A stretch of 64,000 bases of DNA, taken from NCBI RefSeq assembly GCF_025630775.1, contig NZ_JAOSZE010000032.1, positions 62,001 through 126,000 of the forward strand, in the 5' to 3' direction. Source of the stretch: Actinoplanes sp. KI2 (GTDB taxonomy: Bacteria > Actinomycetota > Actinomycetes > Mycobacteriales > Micromonosporaceae). The notes below the pieces were generated by a model. The model ran no database searches, was not told the DNA's origin, and was given only the letters and a program-made list of their open reading frames with translations. The translations under genes were made by a program, and so were the position numbers. Below are positions 58,123 to 64,000 of the stretch, one piece after another (positions within the stretch are counted from its first letter, which is position 1; every line of letters begins with the position of its first letter).

Positions 58123-58727
58123 CGCGGGTCCTCCTCCGGCGCGGTCGAGTTCTGCGCGGTCGAGTTCTGCGCGGTCGAGTTCCGCGCGGTCGCGCCGGCC
58201 GATTCGGCGAGGTCGAGCCGGGCGGCCAAGGCCTGCCGGGCGCGGTGCAGCCAGGACTTCACCGTCCCTTCCGGCACGCCCTCCCGGTCGGCGATGTCGG
58301 CGACCGTCAGATCCGCGAGGTAGCGCAGCACGATCGCGCGACGGTGGTTGTCGGGCAGGGTGGCCAGCGCCGCGATCAGCGCGACCCGTTCCGGCTCGGG
58401 CCCGTCGACGTTCGGTTCCACCGGGCGCTGGCTGCGCAGGAACCGGCGGACGGTTCGTTTGTGACGCCATCGGCTGATCGCCAGGTTCCACGCGACCCGC
58501 CGGATCCAGGCGACCGGATCGTCGAGCCTGGACGCGGTGCGCCATCTCGCGTACGCCCGGCAGAACGCCTCCTGGACGACGTCCTGGGCCTCCTGCCGGT
58601 CCCCGAAGTAGGCGTAGAGCTGCACGGTGAGGTCGCCGTAGTGCGCTGCGTAGATCTCGTCGAAGGACGACGTCTCGTTCGGCACGGCTGGCGGCGCCTC
58701 CGGTCCGGTTCCGACGATTGCTGTCAC
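58119..58727 (-). CDS. SigE family RNA polymerase sigma factor (ECF)
   Basis: A 202-residue ECF sigma factor. Region 2 is FDEIYAAHYGDLTVQLYAYF through DVVQEAFCRAYARW and WNLAISRWRHKR; region 4 is LPDNHRRAIVLRYLADLTVA then EGVPEGTVKSWLHRAR. The C-terminus has the repeat AQNST-AQNST encoded by a 15-bp tandem repeat, beyond the normal end of the family. Start GTG 58727 is likely (GTG 58733 possible). Overlaps its membrane partner by four bases. Confidence 0.88.
   Translation of the reverse strand: MTAIVGTGPEAPPAVPNETSSFDEIYAAHYGDLTVQLYAYFGDRQEAQDVVQEAFCRAYARWRTASRLDDPVAWIRRVAWNLAISRWRHKRTVRRFLRSQRPVEPNVDGPEPERVALIAALATLPDNHRRAIVLRYLADLTVADIADREGVPEGTVKSWLHRARQALAARLDLAESAGATARNSTAQNSTAQNSTAPEEDPR
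58141..58185. repeat. Three tandem 15-bp repeats in the sigma factor 3' end
   Basis: GCGGTCGAGTTCTGC occurs exactly twice (58141, 58156) and once with one change (58171); a partial fourth copy follows. On the minus strand it encodes the repeated pentapeptide AQNST near the protein end. Confidence 0.95.
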
Positions 58728-58820
58728 GTCCACTACACGCCCGGACCCGGGCGGACGTTGCACCGATCGGACCCGAACCTACCGGTTCGACTCACCGACA
58801 CCCCTGAGTTCGGCCGGGTG

Positions 58821-60503
58821 TCAGCTCGGGTAGACCTCCAGCACGGACAACTGGCCGGCGGGCCAGCCGGTGTTCGCGGTGACGGTGACGCGGACGTAGC
58901 GAATCGCGGTGGGCGTGCCGGTCACGCTCACCGCGTTTCCCGACGCCGGATCGAACGTACGGGGGGCGGAGCCGGCCAGGGTGGTGAAGGTGGAGCCGTT
59001 CGTGCTGCCCGTGATGGTCAGCGTCTGCGTGCGGGCGCCCCAGAACGACGGCAGCTTGAGCACGAATCGGCCTACCGTGTAGGTGCCGCCCAGGTCGACC
59101 TGGAGCCACTGCGGGAAGGCGTTGTTGACGCTCTCCCAGTAGGTGCCGGCGTCGCCGTCGACCGCGTTGCCCGGCACATACCCCTGGGTGTAGCCGCTCG
59201 CGCTGGTGGGTCTGCCGCGTGCGAGATCTCCGGCGGGCTGGCCGCCGACAGCTGGATTCGTCGGGCGGGTCGCGGTCAGTGCGAGCTGGCCCTTGAGCAT
59301 CTTGCCGCCGTCGGTAGTGATCCGCAGGTAGTAGTCGGCGTCGCAGGGTGTGCCGTCCTCGTCGAGCGCCCGGATGCCGGCGCCGGCGGGCGTGTCGGCC
59401 GCGGTCTCGGCCGTCTTGGCGATCTGGTTGCCCTCGTTGAACTCGTCGAACATGGACACGTACAGGCCCTGGGCGCCGACCCGGACCATGTTGTAGATGC
59501 TGCGCCAGTAGTAGTCGCCGTGCCGGCGGGCCCCGGTGGAGAGGTCGCCGGGCAGCACGCAGGGCTGGTAGTCGATGCCGTGCGCGGCGCAGTCGGCCTG
59601 GTCGGCGGTGTTCACGTTGGCGTAGAACCAGTCGAGCCCGGCGAGGTCGCCGGCGCGGCCGACCATCCACGGCGAGATCGCGTTGAACGCGTGGTAGACG
59701 TCCAGGTACCCGGCGCGGCTGTCGTTCTTGCCCTCCCGCCAGTACGTGGGCACGCCGCCGATCACGTAGCAGCCCTGCCCCTTGAACCAGTTGATCACGT
59801 CGAGGCAGGCGGCCGCGGTGAAGTTGTGGTTGTCGTCGTTGAAGCCGAAGCCCCAGATGCAGACCACCGGCTTGCCGTTCTGCCGGGCGTACATGCTCGA
59901 CGAGGTGTGTGCGGACATCTTGCCCGACCAGTCCGTCTTGATCTCGTTCTGCATGGCCGACCAGCCGCTGACGTCGTACATGAGGTAGAACTTCCGGCCG
60001 GTCGCCTCGGCCGACGTACGCACCTTCCGGGCCATCGCGTCGCGGGTCGGGCCCTCGTCGCCCATCGGGTTGAACCGTTGCAGGGCGGCGGTGTCGATCC
60101 CGTACGTCTGCATCCAGCGGAAGTGCGTGTCGACGGTCTGCTGGTCGTACGAGGAAAAGAGGTTCGCGGTCTTTCCGCTGCCGAGATTCGGGTACGCGGT
60201 GGGGTAGGTGTGCGTGTAGTCGCGGGTGTCCGGCCAGGACACGATCGTGGTGTTGCCGGGGGACGGGGGCTGGAAACGGTCCCGGCTCCAGTGCCACCAG
60301 CCGCCGATCGGTGCGCCGTCGCCGGGGCAGGCGAACCAGCCCTGATAGCCGACGGTGACCTTGCCGACGACGTCGCCGGGCGCGGACGCGGCCGTCGTTG
60401 CGGCTTCGGCAGGTGTTGCGGCTTGGACCGCTGTTGCGGTGGGGATGGCCGCGGCTGGGGAAAGGGCCGCGGCCGCGAGCAGGGTGCGTCTGGGGAGAGG
60501 CAC
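58821..60503 (-). CDS. Secreted GH71/99-like glycoside hydrolase with discoidin domain
   Basis: A 560-residue exported enzyme. GTG 60503 is preceded by AGGAG at five bases. The N-terminus PLPRRTLLAAAAL is a signal peptide with a possible twin-arginine. The catalytic domain (about residues 45-410) has TVGYQGWFACPGDG, GGWWHWSRD and MFDEFNEGNQ, as in GH71/99-like proteins. After a linker, a discoidin (F5/8 type C) domain of about 130 residues starts LARGRPTSASGY and ends QLSVLEVYPS. It probably attacks an alpha-mannan or alpha-glucan; the exact substrate is unknown. Confidence 0.85.
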   Translation of the reverse strand: MPLPRRTLLAAAALSPAAAIPTATAVQAATPAEAATTAASAPGDVVGKVTVGYQGWFACPGDGAPIGGWWHWSRDRFQPPSPGNTTIVSWPDTRDYTHTYPTAYPNLGSGKTANLFSSYDQQTVDTHFRWMQTYGIDTAALQRFNPMGDEGPTRDAMARKVRTSAEATGRKFYLMYDVSGWSAMQNEIKTDWSGKMSAHTSSSMYARQNGKPVVCIWGFGFNDDNHNFTAAACLDVINWFKGQGCYVIGGVPTYWREGKNDSRAGYLDVYHAFNAISPWMVGRAGDLAGLDWFYANVNTADQADCAAHGIDYQPCVLPGDLSTGARRHGDYYWRSIYNMVRVGAQGLYVSMFDEFNEGNQIAKTAETAADTPAGAGIRALDEDGTPCDADYYLRITTDGGKMLKGQLALTATRPTNPAVGGQPAGDLARGRPTSASGYTQGYVPGNAVDGDAGTYWESVNNAFPQWLQVDLGGTYTVGRFVLKLPSFWGARTQTLTITGSTNGSTFTTLAGSAPRTFDPASGNAVSVTGTPTAIRYVRVTVTANTGWPAGQLSVLEVYPS

Positions 60504-60636
60504 GGGGACTCCTGTCTCGTGGGGGATATCGACGGTCATCGTGGCAGCCCGCGACACAAGACTGCAATAGTTGGACATCCACGTGAAATATCGCGATCGG
60601 AGGCGGGGAAATCCGGGCCGTGGTTGACTCGGGGAC

Positions 60637-61665
60637 ATGCTGCCTTGGAGTTACGACCTCGCCGGTCAGTTGCACCAGGAATCGATCGACTCGGTGCTGT
60701 TGCGCGACAACCCCCTGGGTGATCCGCACGTGCGCCCGCTCTGGGTCTACACCCCGCCGGGCTACTCCGCCGCCGGCTCGGACCGGTACTCCGCGATCTA
60801 CGTGATCCAGGGGTACTCCGGGCACGTCGCGATGTGGGCGAACCGGCAGCCGTTCCGCCAGCCGTTCATCGAGACCGCCGACGCGGTGTTCGCGAGCGGC
60901 GAGACCCCCGGCTGCATCCTGGTCTACGTGGACGCGTGGACCGCCTACGGCGGCTCACAGTTCGTCGACTCGGTGGGAACCGGGCCCTATCACTCGTACC
61001 TCTGCAATGAGGTTGTGCCCTGGGTCGACGCGCATTACCGGACCATCGACGCGCCCGGCTCGCGGGGCATCAGTGGCAAGTCCTCCGGCGGCTTCGGGGC
61101 GATGATCACGCCGATGCTCCGGCCGGACCTGTTCGGCGCGCTGGCCACCCACGCGGGCGACTCCCTGTACGAGTACTGCTACCTGAACGAGTTCGCGAAG
61201 GCGGCGCGGGCGCTGCGCGACTACGACCACGACATCCAGAAATGGTGGGCCGATTTCCGGGGCCGCATCTCGTTCACCAAAGAGAACGACATGCTGCTCC
61301 TTCTGGTGCTGGGTTGCGCGGCCGCGTTCTCCCCGGCGGCGGACGGCACGCCGCAGTTGCCGTTCGACGCCCGCAGCGGCCAGTTGATCCCGTCGCTCTG
61401 GGAGAAATGGCTGGAGTGGGACCCGGTCCGGATGCTCGACCGCTACGCCGACGCGATGCGCTCCCAGCGAGCCATCTGGATCGACGCCGGGACGAAGGAC
61501 GAATGGTTCCTGGACCTGGGCGCGGAGGCGTTCCGGGCGGGGCTGGCACGCGTCGGCGTGCCGGACGAGAAAATCCACTTCGAACTCTTCCCGGCAACGC
61601 ACGGCGGCATCGACTACCGCTACCCGCAGGCGACGGCCTGGCTCGCCGAACGCCTCGAGCGCTGA
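60637..61665 (+). CDS. Esterase of the enterochelin esterase/antigen 85 fold
   Basis: A 342-residue putative esterase (PF00756-type). Landmarks are SYDLAGQLHQESIDS, YTPPGYSAAGSDRYSAIYVI, the nucleophile elbow ISGKSSGGFGAMI (Ser about 148-149), and the late DAGTKDEWF acid and ATHGGIDYRYP His regions. No signal peptide is visible, so it probably works in the cytoplasm. Divergent from the secreted glycosidase, perhaps acting on acylated sugars from it (inference). Confidence 0.88.
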   Translation: MLPWSYDLAGQLHQESIDSVLLRDNPLGDPHVRPLWVYTPPGYSAAGSDRYSAIYVIQGYSGHVAMWANRQPFRQPFIETADAVFASGETPGCILVYVDAWTAYGGSQFVDSVGTGPYHSYLCNEVVPWVDAHYRTIDAPGSRGISGKSSGGFGAMITPMLRPDLFGALATHAGDSLYEYCYLNEFAKAARALRDYDHDIQKWWADFRGRISFTKENDMLLLLVLGCAAAFSPAADGTPQLPFDARSGQLIPSLWEKWLEWDPVRMLDRYADAMRSQRAIWIDAGTKDEWFLDLGAEAFRAGLARVGVPDEKIHFELFPATHGGIDYRYPQATAWLAERLER

Positions 61666-61689
61666 GGGCGCCGCCGGAACCGGCGCCCT
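61665..61689. terminator. Hairpin at the esterase 3' end
   Basis: A 9-bp stem AGGGCGCCG/CGGCGCCCT with a 7-base loop, starting at the last base of the esterase stop. No strong T-run. Confidence 0.7.
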
Positions 61690-61700
61690 TGTGGGGGCCG

Positions 61701-61730
61701 CCCTGATCCGGCCGGTCGGCCGGATCAGGG
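61701..61730. terminator. Second hairpin after the esterase
   Basis: A perfect 14-bp palindromic stem, CCCTGATCCGGCCG with its complement, and only GT at the centre. Together with the preceding hairpin it probably ends transcription. The remaining 230 bases before 61958 show nothing else I can support. Confidence 0.65.
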
Positions 61731-61957
61731 ACCGCCGGCGGCCGATCGGGTCCTTCCGCCGTGGTCGCGGCCGTCCCCGGGCAACGCTGAACGTCGTGGC
61801 CGGTCCCGGGCGGGAACGAAGACCGCCGGGCGAGCCGATCAGGCCGACGGCCGGCGGCCCGCGGGGAAGAACGTCCCGGCACGCCGGGGCCGGTGACTCT
61901 GGTCGGCGGCGGCGTCCCCGGTCAGCGTGAAATGGGGAGAGCACCGAGGAGCCGGTC

Positions 61958-63961
61958 ATGGCCGAGACACGCGAGCACGCCGACGTCATCGTGGAGCCGT
62001 GGCTTGCCCGGCATCCGGCGGTCGGGCTGGCCGTGGCCGTCGTGCGGGACGGGCGGCTCGCGGTCCTGCACACGCACGGGCTGGCGGACATCGCGTCGAG
62101 GCGGCCGATCGACGCCGGAACGGTGTTCCGGGTCGGCTCGATCACCAAGCCGTTCACCGCCATCGCCGTCATGCAGCTGTACGAGCAGGGCCGGCTCGAC
62201 CTGGACGCGCCCGCCGCCTGCTACCTGCGCTCCTACCGGCTGGTCGCGGCGCGCCCCGGCGGGCGCCGGCCGACGGTGCGGCACCTGCTCACCCACACCG
62301 CGGGCATCCCGGAGGTGCGCCACCTGTCCGACCTGCTGCACCCGGAGGCCGGGCCGTTCGGCGGCCGGCCGCCGATCCACAGTGTGCCGTTCGGCGAGTC
62401 GATGCCGTCGCTCGCCGAGCACCTACGCGCCGGTCTGCGGCCGGTGAGCGAGCCCGGGATCGACTTCGCGTACTCGAACCTCGGTTTCGCCACGCTCGGC
62501 CAGATCGTGGAGGACGTGAGTGGTGTCCCGCTCGCCGGCTGGTTCCGCGAGCGGATCTTCGAGCCGCTGGGCATGGCGGACACCGGCCTGGTCCGCTCCG
62601 GGCGGCTCGCGGCTCGGCTCGCCACCGGGTACGCGGTCGGGCGGCACGGGCCGTACCCGGTGCCGGACCGCGACTGGATCGGCGCCGGCTGCGGCGGGAT
62701 CTACTCGACCGCCCCGGACCTCGCCCGGTTCGCGGCCGCGCTCAGCGGCGGCGGCGCGAACGAGCACGGCCGGGTGCTGGCGCCGGCGACCCTGACGGCG
62801 ATGGCCGAGTGCCAGTTCACCCCGGATCCCCGCCTGCCCGGCTGGGGACTCGGCTTCGCCCGGGCCGAGGCCGGCGGGCACCTCCTGATCGGGCACGACG
62901 GGATCCTGCCCGGCTTCAACACCACGCTGTGGGCGGCGCCGGACGGCGGGCCGGCCGTGGTCGCGCTCACCAACGGGTCGCCGGGGGCGTTCGGCTGGAT
63001 GGAACGGGAGGCCAAGGACCTGCTGCGGGAGCTGCTCGGCGCGCCGCCCGACACGGTGCGGGCCGGGATCGCGCACCGGCCGGAGATCTGGCGGACGCTG
63101 TGCGGGCGCTACCGGCTGCGGCCGCGGATCTCCGACCTGCGCGGCCGGCTGGCCCTTCCCGGCGGCGTCGAGGTGTTCGCCCGCGGTGGGCGCTTGATGA
63201 TCCGGGCGCTGACCCCGGTGCCCGCGCTCCGGCGGGGCGTCCCGCTGCACCCCGACGACCCCGACGACCCGTACGTGTTCCGGGTCGACCTCACCGATGC
63301 CGGGCAGGGGACGTTCCGGGTGGTGTTCGGCCGCGACCTCGCCGGTGGCGGCCCGGCCCTGCACGCCGACCTCGGCGGCCAGCCGGTCACGCTGATCGGC
63401 CGGTCCGCGGCCCGGCCGGACCGGGCAGGTGCGGCGCGAACGGCGGCGGTGGCCGCCTTCCGCCGGCCCGCCCACCCGGCGCCCGAGCCGGCGGCGCTGA
63501 TCCCGGCACCACACGCCGACCTGGCCGAGATCCCGGCATCGCACGCCGACCTGGCCGAGTGCCCGCCGGTCGCGGCGCTGACCACCCTGATGCCGGACGG
63601 CACGCCGCAGACCTCGGTGGTGTGGTGCGACCGCGACGGCGAGTTCGTGCGGGTCAACACCATGCTCGGCTTCCGGAAGGAACGCAACATACGCCGCGAT
63701 CCCCGGGTGACGCTGCTGTGCTACGACCCGCAGCGGCCGGGGCGCTACCTGGAGATCCGCGGCCGGGTGGCGGAGACGACCCGGACCGGCGCCGGCGCCC
63801 ACCTCGACGAGTTGGCCTCGAAGTACCTCGGGCGCCCGGTGCGCTACTTCGGTGACGTGGTGCCGGCCGCGCTGGCCGCCACCGAGACGCCCATGCTGTG
63901 CCGGATCCGGCCGGGCCACGTGGTCGCGGCCGACGGGCCGGACGGGGGTGGTCCGGGGTGA
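61958..63961 (+). CDS. Serine hydrolase (beta-lactamase class C-like) fused to a PPOX-type domain
   Basis: A 667-residue fusion. The N-terminal domain (about residues 1-350) has the SxxK motif GSITKPF, the YSN motif FAYSNLG and the third-motif GHDGIL, as in class C beta-lactamase/DD-peptidase-fold hydrolases. A beta-rich middle domain follows (about 365-480). The C-terminal domain (about 530-650, LAECPPVAALTTLMPDGTPQ, RVNTMLGFRKERNIRRDPRV) is an F420/FMN-type pyridoxamine-5'-phosphate-oxidase-like barrel. The linker is repeated (HADLAE twice). GAGGAG precedes ATG 61958. No signal peptide, so probably cytoplasmic. Confidence 0.88.
   Translation: MAETREHADVIVEPWLARHPAVGLAVAVVRDGRLAVLHTHGLADIASRRPIDAGTVFRVGSITKPFTAIAVMQLYEQGRLDLDAPAACYLRSYRLVAARPGGRRPTVRHLLTHTAGIPEVRHLSDLLHPEAGPFGGRPPIHSVPFGESMPSLAEHLRAGLRPVSEPGIDFAYSNLGFATLGQIVEDVSGVPLAGWFRERIFEPLGMADTGLVRSGRLAARLATGYAVGRHGPYPVPDRDWIGAGCGGIYSTAPDLARFAAALSGGGANEHGRVLAPATLTAMAECQFTPDPRLPGWGLGFARAEAGGHLLIGHDGILPGFNTTLWAAPDGGPAVVALTNGSPGAFGWMEREAKDLLRELLGAPPDTVRAGIAHRPEIWRTLCGRYRLRPRISDLRGRLALPGGVEVFARGGRLMIRALTPVPALRRGVPLHPDDPDDPYVFRVDLTDAGQGTFRVVFGRDLAGGGPALHADLGGQPVTLIGRSAARPDRAGAARTAAVAAFRRPAHPAPEPAALIPAPHADLAEIPASHADLAECPPVAALTTLMPDGTPQTSVVWCDRDGEFVRVNTMLGFRKERNIRRDPRVTLLCYDPQRPGRYLEIRGRVAETTRTGAGAHLDELASKYLGRPVRYFGDVVPAALAATETPMLCRIRPGHVVAADGPDGGGPG
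63501..63560. repeat. Two tandem 30-bp repeats in the fusion linker
   Basis: Two copies begin TCCCGGCA at 63501 and 63531 and share CACGCCGACCTGGCCGAG; they differ at three or four positions. They encode HADLAE twice at the hydrolase-PPOX junction. Confidence 0.9.
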
Positions 63962-64000
63962 CCGGCACACAGCGCGACGTGCCCGTACCCGCCTCCCACC

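Noticed and set aside
57792..60722. 976-codon plus-strand frame opposite the glycosidase
   Set aside because: Same high-GC shadow effect; spans several real genes and their intergenic regions.

Overview
The window comes from a high-GC actinomycete, most likely a member of the Micromonosporaceae (Actinoplanes-like). The grounds are very strong G/C bias at third codon positions, frequent GTG starts, tightly overlapping operons (ATGA/GTGA junctions), and the order phosphatidyltransferase - DUF881 - sbp - DUF881 - gcvH - FHA - MerR - DUF151 - MerR. That order is conserved across Actinobacteria and matches the Mycobacterium tuberculosis Rv1822-Rv1830 neighbourhood. Coding density is high. No rRNA, tRNA, CRISPR array, insertion sequence or prophage was seen, and no stretch above 300 bases lacks a gene.

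Layout. 1-5.7 kb: the conserved envelope/division/metabolic-switch cluster. 5.7-10.2 kb: a methyltransferase, two divergent citrate synthases (one fused to an N-terminal HTH), and a compact SRPBCC-EVE-MarR operon with its own operator. 10.3-12.5 kb: small unknowns, a methyltransferase and a YiaA/B-like membrane protein. 12.5-16.2 kb: an SDR (3-hydroxybutyrate dehydrogenase type), a GAF-PucR regulator and an alpha/beta hydrolase, with a shared promoter motif. 16.3-24.2 kb: a sugar-type locus with ROK repressor, ROK kinase and a complete Opp/Dpp-type ABC importer, closed by a perfect 21-bp hairpin. 24.2-29 kb: a YjbR-like protein, a septum-formation-type protein and a lipoprotein/adaptor/MacB-type ABC operon. 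29-42 kb: UppP, a four-repeat membrane protein, a broken uridine-kinase gene, hydrolases, methyltransferase, TraB-like protein, PadR regulator, PhoU, two cation diffusion facilitators, TauE/SafE and a SufR-like regulator.

43-49.2 kb resembles a reduced mycobacterial mymA/virS locus: a Baeyer-Villiger-type monooxygenase, SDR and hydrolase operon divergent from an AraC regulator. A DUF4873/TetR pair divergent from an AurF-like diiron oxygenase follows. 49.3-56.7 kb is a nitrate/nitrite assimilation block: a uroporphyrinogen-III-synthase-like regulator, sirohydrochlorin chelatase (siroheme supply), nirB, nirD and a NarK transporter, with a GlnR-box-like element at its head. 56.9-64 kb holds a PRC-barrel-like protein, a SigE-family sigma factor with its membrane partner, a secreted GH71/99-like enzyme with a discoidin domain, an esterase, and a beta-lactamase-fold hydrolase fused to a PPOX domain.

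Recurring structure. Short perfect or near-perfect tandem duplications (15, 20, 30, 41 and about 31-bp steps) recur in the window, mostly at or near the 3' ends of genes, sometimes including the stop codon. Several intergenic regions carry clear candidate operators that pair with a neighbouring regulator gene (MarR, PucR, ROK, AraC, TetR). All functional calls come from reading sequence motifs and gene order; no search was run.
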